Assembly: GCA_047634635.1 (NCBI GenBank)
Contig: JBLIIE010000181.1
Span: forward strand, 1-9,580
From: Granulosicoccus sp047634635
Lineage (GTDB): Bacteria; Pseudomonadota; Gammaproteobacteria; Granulosicoccales; Granulosicoccaceae
Length of the DNA: 9,580 nucleotides
Direction: 5' to 3'
Shown here: positions 1 to 6,635 of the stretch, piece after piece
Numbering within the stretch: the stretch's first letter is position 1
Layout of the letters: the number at the start of each line of letters is the position of its first letter
The notes under the pieces: generated by a model
Seen by the model: only the letters and a program-made list of their open reading frames with translations
What the model was told of the DNA's origin: nothing
Databases searched by the model: none
Translations under genes and position numbers: made by a program

Positions 1-1460
1 ACCTTGGAGCGCAATTGATCAAGCTCTTCGGAACGTTGTCTGATGGATTCTTTTTGCAGCTGCTGTTTTTCACTGGCAGCTTGTAAAGATAGCTGTAGGC
101 GTTCTTCATCGTCCTTGGCTGCCAATTCTTCAGCGATGGTTTCTTCAATTTTTTCTAGCAGCGGCTCAAGATCTAAGGACTCTTGTTCTGAGGCCAAGCG
201 CGCACGACGCGTATCAGAATTGGCCATGCTGCGTTCAAATTGCTCTATTCGAGAACGCTCAACTTGTGCAATTTGCGTACTTTCGGAATAGCGCCGATTG
301 AACGAATCGTTGCGCTGTTGCCATTCCTGCATTTCCGTCTCTGAACGAATCAGAAGCTCAGCAGAATGTTTTTGACTGTCCTTAAGAACGTCAAACGCTG
401 GCTGATCGGTTAGCAACGATGTGGATATATCTGCGATACGTGCCGTATCATCGCGCAAATGTGCCTGTGATTCTTCCAGCGACTTATCCAGTTCGGACAG
501 TTCCTGACTTTGCTGATGTCGCGTTTCACGCATGTGTTCTATGGTTTGCTCGATACGCGCAACCTCACCACCTACTCGGTAGAACTCGGCTTGCACCTCG
601 GCAAAGCTGTCTGATGCTTCGCTTTGTTGTGAACGGGCTAATTCAATAGCATTTTCGGCAGCTCGCAACTCTGCCATGACACCTTCGAGCTCTTTTTCAA
701 GTTCGCTGGTTTTCAGGCCTTGCTCATCGCGTGTGTCTTCGAACTCACGGCGGCGCAGCACCAGCAATTCGCCGCGCTTCTGTCGCTCTTCGGCCTTGAG
801 ACGCTGGTAGCGCTCGGCTGTATTCGCCTGCCGTTGCAGATGCGCCAGCTGCTTATCAACTTCTTCGCGTAAATCGTCCAGCCGGTCCAGGTTTTCACGC
901 GTGTGCCGAATTCGCGTTTCTGTCTCTTTACGGCGTTCCTTGTACTTGGAAATTCCTGCAGCTTCTTCAAGAAATCCACGTAAATCTTCGGGCTTGGCCT
1001 CAATAAGCCGGGAGATCATGCCCTGCTCAATGATGGCGTAGCTTCGCGGCCCCAGCCCAGTACCTAGAAAAATATCACGGATGTCACGACGCCGGCAGCG
1101 CACGTTGTTCAGAAGATATTTAGACTGCCCATCTCTTTCTACTTCACGCCGTATGGAAATTTCAGCATATTGAGCATATTCGCCCCCTAGGGATCCGTCC
1201 GCATTATCGAAGACGAGCTCTACCGATGCCTTACCTACCGGTTTTCTGGTGCTGGAGCCGACAAAAATGACATCGTCCATGGATTCGCCACGCAGGTGCT
1301 TGGCAGAGGACTCACCCATGACCCAGCGCACAGCATCGATGGTGTTAGATTTTCCACATCCATTGGGCCCGACAATACCTACCAAAGAACTAGGCAATTT
1401 TATATCGGTCGGATCAACAAACGATTTGAATCCGGCTATCTTGATACGGCTCAGACGCAT
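1..1460 (-). CDS. smc: Chromosome segregation ATPase SMC, N-terminal part (cut by the left edge)
   Basis: SMC dimers organise and segregate the chromosome as the ATPase core of condensin. I translated the reverse strand from the ATG at 1460-1458 and found 486 codons open to the window edge with no stop. The N-terminal head is clear: start MRLSRIKIAGFKSF, Walker A GPNGCGKSN at residues 31-39, and the Q-loop region IIEQGMISRLIE with Q146, followed by the EEAAGISKYKERR segment that begins the coiled coil. From about residue 170 onward the sequence is Glu/Arg/Gln-rich and heptad-like, as expected for the first coiled-coil arm. The hinge, second arm and C-terminal head with the signature motif and Walker B lie outside the window. 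Full-length family members are about 1,150-1,200 residues. No good Shine-Dalgarno sequence precedes the ATG, but the MRL start matches the family. Downstream zipA and ligA are expected from other gammaproteobacteria but cannot be seen. Confidence 0.96.
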   Translation of the reverse strand, partial: MRLSRIKIAGFKSFVDPTDIKLPSSLVGIVGPNGCGKSNTIDAVRWVMGESSAKHLRGESMDDVIFVGSSTRKPVGKASVELVFDNADGSLGGEYAQYAEISIRREVERDGQSKYLLNNVRCRRRDIRDIFLGTGLGPRSYAIIEQGMISRLIEAKPEDLRGFLEEAAGISKYKERRKETETRIRHTRENLDRLDDLREEVDKQLAHLQRQANTAERYQRLKAEERQKRGELLVLRRREFEDTRDEQGLKTSELEKELEGVMAELRAAENAIELARSQQSEASDSFAEVQAEFYRVGGEVARIEQTIEHMRETRHQQSQELSELDKSLEESQAHLRDDTARIADISTSLLTDQPAFDVLKDSQKHSAELLIRSETEMQEWQQRNDSFNRRYSESTQIAQVERSRIEQFERSMANSDTRRARLASEQESLDLEPLLEKIEETIAEELAAKDDEERLQLSLQAASEKQQLQKESIRQRSEELDQLRSK

Positions 1461-1491
1461 AGCATTGTAGGTAGGCCGTTGGGATGCGAGG

Positions 1492-1513
1492 GGGCACAAT
1501 GACGGATGTGCCC
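1492..1513. repeat. Inverted repeat/hairpin in the smc leader
   Basis: GGGCACA (1492-1498) and TGTGCCC (1507-1513) are a perfect 7-base inverted repeat around an 8-base loop. It lies between the candidate smc start of transcription and the smc ATG, so it would form a GC-rich hairpin in the smc leader RNA or serve as a dyad binding site. No run of T follows on either strand, so it is not a typical intrinsic terminator. Function is unknown. Confidence 0.5.
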
Positions 1514-1526
1514 TGTTGAGACCTTT

Positions 1527-1555
1527 ATTGTACTGCCTTTTTACGAACGCACCAA
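1527..1555 (-). promoter_or_regulatory. Candidate sigma-70 promoter for smc
   Basis: On the reverse strand a -35-like TTGGTG (1555-1550) is followed, after exactly 17 bases, by a -10 box TACAAT (1532-1527), which matches the consensus at five of six positions. Transcription would begin near 1520 and leave a leader of about 60 bases before the smc ATG at 1460. The -35 box matches only in TTG. It overlaps a short palindrome, CACCA-A-TGGTG at 1550-1560, that could be an operator or chance. No equally good forward promoter for cysZ was found in the same region. Confidence 0.5.
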
Positions 1556-1582
1556 TGGTGTTGAACAGGTATCCTTAGGCTT

Positions 1583-2350
1583 ATGATAAAAGCTGGCTTC
1601 ACTCAGTCAATGCAGTACGTGCCGATAGGCTGGCGCTTATTGCGAACACCCGGGCTACGACGTTTCGTCTGGATGCCCGTACTCATTAATTTACTCGTAT
1701 TTGGCGTATTCGGGTGGTGGATCAACAGCCTGGCATTAGGCTGGCTCAGTTCGTGGTCTTTTTTTTCCTCTCTAGGCGACTGGTGGATCGTCAACGCTAT
1801 TGAAACCGTGCTCCGCTGGATAGTATCACTGGCATTATTATTCTTTACGGCATTCCTCTTCACATTACTGGCAAACCTTATTGGTGCGCCGTTTAATGGC
1901 TTGTTAGCGGAACGCGTGGAAGCCCATCTTGTGGGCGATATCAATAGGCCGGCCCCCACTGTGATGGAACTCATCAAAACAGTGCCAAGGCTCATGGGCT
2001 CTGAAATGGCAAAGTTAATTTACCTAGTGCTGTGCCTGGTGCCACTGCTCATCCTTCACTTCATTCCGGTGATCAATTTCATTGCGCCCGCACTATTATT
2101 CCTGTTTGGTGCCTGGATGTTTTCTCTCGAGTACATGGATTATCCGATGGGTAATAACGGTGCTCTTTTCCGGGATGTCAGAAAACGCATGCGGCTCAAC
2201 CGCAAGGCAGCCTATGGCTTCGGATGCGTTGTGTCGCTGTTCAGTATCATCCCGATTGTCAACCTTTTCATTATGCCAGTGGCGGTTGCAGGTGCCACTG
2301 CACTGTATGTTGACCACATCCGTGATCAACATCTCGATGATATAAATTGA
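1583..2350 (+). CDS. cysZ: Sulfate transporter CysZ (EI24/CysZ family membrane protein)
   Basis: CysZ is an inner-membrane protein that carries sulfate into the cell for cysteine synthesis. The 255-residue product is close to the E. coli length and matches it along its whole course by eye: an early GWRLLRTPGLRRFVWMP block (16-32), the conserved GAPFNGLLAE motif (101-110) followed by EAHL, a central hydrophobic region with HFIPVINFIAP, then EYMDYPMGN, and the C-terminal NLFIMPVAVAGATALYVD. Hydrophobic segments lie near residues 29-50, 80-100, 140-180 and 215-245. The ATG at 1583 is the only start that keeps the family N-terminus; its ribosome binding site is weak. It is divergent from smc, in line with the usual cysZ/zipA/smc neighbourhood, and its stop is followed directly by the binding site of the next gene, so the two are probably co-transcribed. 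No sulfate ABC transporter or cys biosynthetic gene is in the window. Confidence 0.95.
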   Translation: MIKAGFTQSMQYVPIGWRLLRTPGLRRFVWMPVLINLLVFGVFGWWINSLALGWLSSWSFFSSLGDWWIVNAIETVLRWIVSLALLFFTAFLFTLLANLIGAPFNGLLAERVEAHLVGDINRPAPTVMELIKTVPRLMGSEMAKLIYLVLCLVPLLILHFIPVINFIAPALLFLFGAWMFSLEYMDYPMGNNGALFRDVRKRMRLNRKAAYGFGCVVSLFSIIPIVNLFIMPVAVAGATALYVDHIRDQHLDDIN

Positions 2351-2354
2351 AGGA
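2349..2354 (+). promoter_or_regulatory. Ribosome binding site of the M23 peptidase gene
   Basis: GAAGGA at 2349-2354 begins inside the cysZ stop codon (TGA, 2348-2350) and lies 10 bases before the ATG at 2365. It favours that ATG over the in-frame TTG at 2347, which has no such site in front of it. Confidence 0.6.
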
Positions 2355-2364
2355 ACACACCCAC

Positions 2365-3264
2365 ATGCCCTCATACCCTTCCAAACATCCAGGCAAGAGC
2401 GTGCTTCAAAGCCTGACTTTCCTCATTTTTTCAGTGTGTTTGCACTCTGCAATGGCTGCAAGCCCACTTTCATTTATCGAGTCATCTCCGGTTCCCGGTG
2501 GAATTGCGTTCGTGACGCTGGACGCTCAACAATTTCCGACTAGTGGCGCAACACCCTCTATTCGCTGGAATGACAGAGCAGTGGCGGCAGTCGTTAATGA
2601 GGGGCAATTCACCGCCCTGGTTGGCATCCCTTTATCGACCTCAGCTGGCAATCAGATACTGAGCATCACGAGCGCCAATGGTCAAAAAAGTTCTATTTCA
2701 TTTAATGTCGATGCGAAAAACTATAAAGAACAACATTTGATCATCAAGAACAAACGCAAGGTAAATCCAGCACCCATCGATATGGAAAGAATCAATAAGG
2801 AAAACAAAAGGCTCAAGGACGTCAAAACCTACAAAGCCGACAGGATGATTGCAGACTCCTTTGAATGGCCTCTCGCAGGGATCATGTCCAGCCCATTTGG
2901 ACTAAAGCGTTTTTATAACGGCCAACCCAGACGTCCACATGGCGGAATTGATATCGCCGCCTCCGAAGGCACACCAATTCTTGCCCCTGCCGATGGAGTA
3001 GTTGTTGAGACGGGTGATTATTTCTTCAATGGTAACTGCGTGTTTATCGAACATGGCTTGGGCTTACAAACATTTTACGCACACATGAGCCGGATTGATG
3101 TTGAGCCGGGAGATAGAATTACCCAAGGCCAGGTCATCGGCGCTGTAGGCCAGACCGGGCGTGTAACAGGCCCACACTTGCACTGGTCGGTAGGCTTGAA
3201 TGCAACCTGGGTTAATCCGCTGTTGGTGCTGGAGACAGATTTACCACCCCAAGCCACCCAATAA
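2365..3264 (+). CDS. Exported M23-family (LytM-type) metallopeptidase
   Basis: This is a predicted periplasmic zinc endopeptidase of the LytM/lysostaphin type, a group that cuts peptide cross-links of peptidoglycan. The 299-residue product starts with a signal peptide: basic residues to about 11, hydrophobic stretch 12-26, and an AMA cleavage motif at 29-31. Residues 33-120 are beta-rich and resemble the Ig-like N-terminal domain seen in Pseudomonas M23 proteins. Residues 121-160 are a Lys-rich linker. The catalytic domain fills about 165-290 and keeps every key residue: HGGID gives H192 and D196, YAHMS gives H240, and HLHW gives H271 and H273. It should therefore be an active enzyme, unlike the degenerate LytM activators EnvC and NlpD. 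There is no LysM domain, coiled coil or lipobox. It follows cysZ closely and probably shares its transcript. Its precise target is not known; family assignment is firm, the exact role is not. Confidence 0.9.
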   Translation: MPSYPSKHPGKSVLQSLTFLIFSVCLHSAMAASPLSFIESSPVPGGIAFVTLDAQQFPTSGATPSIRWNDRAVAAVVNEGQFTALVGIPLSTSAGNQILSITSANGQKSSISFNVDAKNYKEQHLIIKNKRKVNPAPIDMERINKENKRLKDVKTYKADRMIADSFEWPLAGIMSSPFGLKRFYNGQPRRPHGGIDIAASEGTPILAPADGVVVETGDYFFNGNCVFIEHGLGLQTFYAHMSRIDVEPGDRITQGQVIGAVGQTGRVTGPHLHWSVGLNATWVNPLLVLETDLPPQATQ

Positions 3265-3283
3265 CGCTTAACGCCCGGGTTAA
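3265..3283. other. Convergent junction with imperfect palindrome
   Basis: Nineteen bases separate the stop of the M23 peptidase gene from the stop of der. TTAACGCCCGGGTTAA fills 3268-3283: TTAA and CCC on the left pair with GGG and TTAA on the right, with an unpaired CG. There is no T-run on either strand, so it is at best a weak bidirectional terminator. Confidence 0.3.
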
Positions 3284-4765
3284 CTATTCCCTATCTCTTT
3301 TCCGACGTTCAATTTTTTTCTGCCGAGCTTCTTCCTTGTCAAGAACTGGCTTAACCCTTGTGGTTTCCTTAAAAGGGTTGTCGTCCTGACGGAATTCTAT
3401 TCGCAAAGGCGTGCCGAACAACTTAAGCGCCTTGGTGAAATGATTCATCAGGTAGCGTTGATAGCTCTTAGGCACTTTGAGCGCCTGCTTACCGTGAATA
3501 ATGATTATCGGCGGGTTTTGCCCACCTTGATGCGCATAGCGTAACTTGATGCGTCGACCATTGACCATAGGCGGTTGATGCTGCGCCACAACCACTTCCA
3601 GCATGCGTGTCAATTGCGGTGTAGACAAATCAGTAAAGGCTGAGTCGTACGCCTTGTTAATCGATTTGAACAAATCGCCAACACCCGAACCTTGTAAAGC
3701 ACTGATGAAGTGTATGCGCGTGAATTTCAGGAACTCAACCTTCCGCTCCAAATCCTCCCGTACCTCGTCTCGCTGCTTACTGTCCAGGCTGTCCCATTTA
3801 TTAACAGCGACAACCAATGCCCGACCCTTATCAATAATGTAACTCAGAAGAGAGAGATCCTGATCGGTAATACTGTCAGAGCCATCCAGCAGCATGACAC
3901 AAACATTACTGTTATCAACCGCCTGCAAGGTTTTGATGATACTGAAGATTTCAACTTTTTCACTCACCTTGCCGCGGCGGCGCACACCCGCTGTATCAAT
4001 CAACGTGTATTCCTTACCCCCTTGTTCAAACGGTATGGACACAGAATCTCGTGTCGTTCCCGGTTGATCGTAGGCGATGACGCGCTCCTCGCCAATCAGG
4101 CGATTGATCAGCGTTGACTTACCCACATTGGGTCTACCAACAAACGTGATTTTGACTTCCTCATTTTCACGGGGTCCAAATTCCGGACGCTTATCTTCCA
4201 TAGGCGTACCGTCTGCGTTCTTACCACGTTTGAAACGACGCTTACGCGATTGTTCAACACGCTCGTCTTCCGGAATCTTGAAGTAATCTGCAAGCTCGTC
4301 AACCAGCTGATGAATACCGCGGTTGTGCGAGGCTGCAATAGGCACCATACTTTCGAATCCCAATTGGTGAAATTCCAACTGCGCCTTGTCTTCACCAATG
4401 CCATCAATCTTGTTGACGCACAGCACAACGTGCTTCGCTTGGCGTCGTAATATATTGGCAATGTCTTCATCGATAGCGACAAGACCTGAGCGTCCATCAA
4501 CCAGAAAGACCACTAAGTCTGCTTCACAAACCGCACTGAGCGTCTGGTCGGCCATGGCTGCATCGAGCGTGTCAGGCGCACCACTGAGTCCACCGGTATC
4601 TACCAGTAGATAGGGCCAGCCGCCAATCTTGCCATCGCCGTATTGGCGATCACGAGTTAAACCAGGTAAATCTGCGACTAACGCATCCTGCGTTCGCGTC
4701 AATTTATTAAACAGGGTGGACTTGCCGACGTTCGGCCGCCCCACCAGGGCGATCGTGGGTTTCAT
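3284..4765 (-). CDS. der: Ribosome assembly GTPase Der (EngA)
   Basis: Der is an essential GTPase with two GTP-binding domains in tandem that acts in assembly of the 50S ribosomal subunit. From the ATG at 4765 the product is 493 residues, against 490 in E. coli. Domain 1 shows G1 GRPNVGKS (9-16), GLTRDR around T37, DTGG (56-59) and NKID (118-121). A charged linker near 166-203 leads to domain 2 with GRPNVGKS (210-217), GTTRD (236-240), DTAG (257-260) and NKWD (322-325). The KH-like domain follows and the protein ends in a basic tail (ERRKRDRE). An in-frame ATG at 4831 would add 22 residues, but that stretch lies inside bamB and family members begin at MKPTIALVGRPN, so I take the inner start. 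It begins 7 bases after the bamB stop and is probably the last gene of the operon, since the opposite-strand peptidase gene ends 19 bases away. Confidence 0.97.
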   Translation of the reverse strand: MKPTIALVGRPNVGKSTLFNKLTRTQDALVADLPGLTRDRQYGDGKIGGWPYLLVDTGGLSGAPDTLDAAMADQTLSAVCEADLVVFLVDGRSGLVAIDEDIANILRRQAKHVVLCVNKIDGIGEDKAQLEFHQLGFESMVPIAASHNRGIHQLVDELADYFKIPEDERVEQSRKRRFKRGKNADGTPMEDKRPEFGPRENEEVKITFVGRPNVGKSTLINRLIGEERVIAYDQPGTTRDSVSIPFEQGGKEYTLIDTAGVRRRGKVSEKVEIFSIIKTLQAVDNSNVCVMLLDGSDSITDQDLSLLSYIIDKGRALVVAVNKWDSLDSKQRDEVREDLERKVEFLKFTRIHFISALQGSGVGDLFKSINKAYDSAFTDLSTPQLTRMLEVVVAQHQPPMVNGRRIKLRYAHQGGQNPPIIIIHGKQALKVPKSYQRYLMNHFTKALKLFGTPLRIEFRQDDNPFKETTRVKPVLDKEEARQKKIERRKRDRE

Positions 4766-4772
4766 GGATGAC

Positions 4773-5936
4773 TCAACGGGCAAATCGGTAGGCGGCGACG
4801 ATACCGTCAATTGATTGAATAAACATAGCATCGTCAGTAGCTACGGGTCGTGCGGTTATGGCTTCTTTACTGACGCGTTTTCTGCCAATCAGCGTGCCTG
4901 AGTCGATATCGATAACATGAATGTAACCTTCAGTATCACCAACAACAACATCTAAATCAGCCGTGAACGCAGGCGGACTTAAACGTCGACCCGGCATCTC
5001 ACTGTTTGACCAAATGATTTGTCCGTTGGTTTTATCCAGGCGATGCACGGTGTCTTTATCATCGACCACAATGAGACTTTCATCGGTAACAGCAACACCA
5101 GAGCCTGCTGAGAGAGGCACAGACCAAACAATTTGGCCTTTCACCGGCTCTACCATGGCAGCTTTACCCTGATAGTTTGCTAGATAAATACCGGAATCAT
5201 CAATGACAATATCGGCATCTATATCGACGAGTCGTTCAATTTCAGAACGACCAGAGGGTACGCTAATGACTGACTCCCAAAAAGGTTTGCCAGTTTTGAG
5301 ATTCAGAGCCAGAAGACGCCCGTCATCCAACCCGATTAGCACACCACCATCGAGTATGAGGGGACGACTGTAGCCATTCAGTGTCAGAGCTGGCGGCGTA
5401 TTGGACACCGTCCAAAGCACTTCTCCGGAAGTCGGATCGAGGCTAACCACTCGGCCGTCAGTGCTACGCACGATCAGAGCACCAAAGCCAGCTGAAGCAG
5501 GCACCAGAATTTCCGATGATCCGCGCGCAGTCCAGAGTGACTCACCAGTCTCCTCATCCAGAGCGTGTAAAACGCCGTCGATATCACCGACGTACACTTG
5601 ACCTTCATCACCGCCAATGCCACTGGTAAGACGAACTTTAAGCTCCCTCGTCCATTGACGTATACCACTTTCACGCGACAGTTTCGTCACCTTCCCCGAG
5701 CGATTAGCAACGATAATACTGTCTTCTGTCAGCTTGGGCTCAAAACGACCACGCCCAGCTTCGCCAACCTTGCTAGACCATAAGCGCAATGGGCTTATTT
5801 CTGATGTGGTACTAATCAACTCAGCAGGCGGAACCGGTGGTGGCTCATTAGTGCAGCCCACCAGCAAGACCGATGCGAGCAGCGCAAACCACACAGCCCA
5901 GCGAGTAGATTTAACCAGAAACACCTTAGCTGGCAT
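4773..5936 (-). CDS. bamB: Outer membrane protein assembly lipoprotein BamB
   Basis: BamB is the beta-propeller lipoprotein of the BAM complex and helps BamA insert beta-barrel proteins into the outer membrane. From the ATG at 5936 the product is 387 residues (E. coli about 392). A lipoprotein signal peptide ends in LLVGC with C28 as the lipidated residue; Thr follows, so outer-membrane sorting is expected. The rest is a string of PQQ-like blades, shown by recurring units such as GVLHALDEETGESLW, GRVVSLDPTSGEVLW, GRLLALNLKTGKPFW, KAAMVEPVKGQIVW, DTVHRLDKTNGQIIW and GYIHVIDIDSGTLIG. The ATG lies inside the end of yfgM and overlaps it by 11 bases, suggesting translational coupling; an upstream TTG at 5948 is in frame but would only add four residues. 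The ribosome binding site is weak. Position between yfgM and der is the conserved one in gammaproteobacteria. Confidence 0.95.
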   Translation of the reverse strand: MPAKVFLVKSTRWAVWFALLASVLLVGCTNEPPPVPPAELISTTSEISPLRLWSSKVGEAGRGRFEPKLTEDSIIVANRSGKVTKLSRESGIRQWTRELKVRLTSGIGGDEGQVYVGDIDGVLHALDEETGESLWTARGSSEILVPASAGFGALIVRSTDGRVVSLDPTSGEVLWTVSNTPPALTLNGYSRPLILDGGVLIGLDDGRLLALNLKTGKPFWESVISVPSGRSEIERLVDIDADIVIDDSGIYLANYQGKAAMVEPVKGQIVWSVPLSAGSGVAVTDESLIVVDDKDTVHRLDKTNGQIIWSNSEMPGRRLSPPAFTADLDVVVGDTEGYIHVIDIDSGTLIGRKRVSKEAITARPVATDDAMFIQSIDGIVAAYRFAR

Positions 5937-6558
5937 CCACTTTGGCAAGTTCGTTCAGCTTCATGGTCAAGCCCTCACGATTGGCCACAAATGCGCTGTC
6001 TTGAGCAGCTTCGTAAGCTGTTCTCGCGGCATCTGAATCACCTTTGATAAATAGTAGGTCGCCACGAGCCTCCTCCACGAGACCTGCAAAGGCATCGGGA
6101 AAGCTGGAAGGCAAACTTGCAAGACCCGCTGCGGCATCGCCCAGTGCGCCCTGCACTCGCGCCAAGCGAACCTTAGCGATTAGCTGCACATCGCTCTGAG
6201 GTGCATTATTGGCAACCCACTTGAGTCGATCAGCGGCACCGCTCAAATTGTCGTTTTCGATATCGGCACGCGCTGCAGCTAAATTTGCGTAGCTGCTGTA
6301 CAAGCTATCTGGCTGATCGTCTTGAAGCTCATCAGCTATTTTCACCGCTGTGTCAGAGTCACTAGCATTGATGGCTGCGATGGTTTGACTAAATCCGTCA
6401 CTGGCTGCAACTGCCTGACTTTCTACACGGCTTTGCCAGAACGTCCAACCACCAATGATCGTAGCGCCTAGCACCACCCCGGTAATGACCGCACGGCCAT
6501 TTTCAGTCCACCAATCCTTCAGCGCTTCAACTTGTTGCTCTTCTGTTTCGTATTCCAC
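5926..6558 (-). CDS. yfgM: YfgM family tetratricopeptide-like protein, inner-membrane anchored
   Basis: YfgM is a single-pass inner-membrane protein that, in E. coli, associates with the SecYEG translocon and PpiD and helps hand over exported proteins to periplasmic chaperones. The product is 210 residues (E. coli 206). It opens with the family hallmark EYETEEQQVEALKDWWTENG, followed by one membrane segment at about 23-42 (AVITGVVLGATIIGGWTFW). The remaining 160 residues form helical repeats rich in Ala, including DELQ, YANLAAARADIENDN and KVRLARVQGALGDAAAGLASL, consistent with a TPR-like periplasmic domain. The start codon is GTG, supported by GGAG seven bases upstream and by the family N-terminus. 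It lies between hisS and bamB as in E. coli and overlaps bamB by 11 bases. Confidence 0.93.
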   Translation of the reverse strand: MEYETEEQQVEALKDWWTENGRAVITGVVLGATIIGGWTFWQSRVESQAVAASDGFSQTIAAINASDSDTAVKIADELQDDQPDSLYSSYANLAAARADIENDNLSGAADRLKWVANNAPQSDVQLIAKVRLARVQGALGDAAAGLASLPSSFPDAFAGLVEEARGDLLFIKGDSDAARTAYEAAQDSAFVANREGLTMKLNELAKVDAS

Positions 6559-6560
6559 TT

Positions 6561-6629
6561 CTATTCTCCACGCTTGTAGCGCTTATCCGACGCCAGTTTA
6601 GACAACTGAGGCGCCGTGCGGTAATTCAT
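6561..6629 (-). CDS. Possible 22-residue basic small ORF between hisS and yfgM
   Basis: Reverse-strand ATG at 6629-6627 opens a frame of 22 codons ending in TAG at 6563-6561, two bases before the yfgM GTG. It begins MNYRTAPQLSKL and ends DKRYKRGE, so the second half is strongly basic. It fills almost the whole 77-base hisS-yfgM gap. Against it: there is no recognisable Shine-Dalgarno sequence in front of its ATG, I recognise no family, and a frame of this length can be open by chance. In its favour is the end just ahead of yfgM, which would suit a leader peptide that couples translation to yfgM. It may equally be noncoding spacer. Confidence 0.15.
   Translation of the reverse strand: MNYRTAPQLSKLASDKRYKRGE
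6566..6569 (-). promoter_or_regulatory. Ribosome binding site that fixes the yfgM GTG start
   Basis: Reverse-strand GGAG at 6569-6566 sits seven bases before GTG at 6558-6556. It is the clearest Shine-Dalgarno sequence of the leftward block and supports the non-ATG start. It also falls within the last codons of the small reading frame at 6561-6629. Confidence 0.65.
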
Positions 6630-6635
6630 TGTTGA

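Noticed and set aside
419..1003. Open frames on the plus strand (419-649) and on the minus strand (713-1003)
   Set aside because: Both lie inside smc. The smc frame is continuous through the whole region and encodes recognisable head and coiled-coil sequence; these are other-frame shadows.
1451..1465. Tiny out-of-frame ATG frame of four codons overlapping the smc start
   Set aside because: Its length is trivial, it has no binding site, and such overlaps occur often by chance.
1603..1995. 130-residue minus-strand frame
   Set aside because: It is antisense to cysZ, has no family resemblance and no binding site; the cysZ frame is clearly the coding one.
2347..2364. TTG start six codons upstream for the M23 peptidase
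   Set aside because: The AAGGA sequence lies after this TTG and correctly spaced before the ATG at 2365; the shorter form has a normal signal peptide.
3710..4117. 135-residue plus-strand frame
   Set aside because: Antisense to der, which shows all GTPase motifs in this stretch; the composition is that of a reverse-strand shadow.
4766..4831. 22-residue N-terminal extension of Der from an ATG at 4831
   Set aside because: It overlaps the end of bamB, and Der proteins start at the MKPTIALVGRPN position; the inner ATG sits 7 bases after the bamB stop as expected in an operon.
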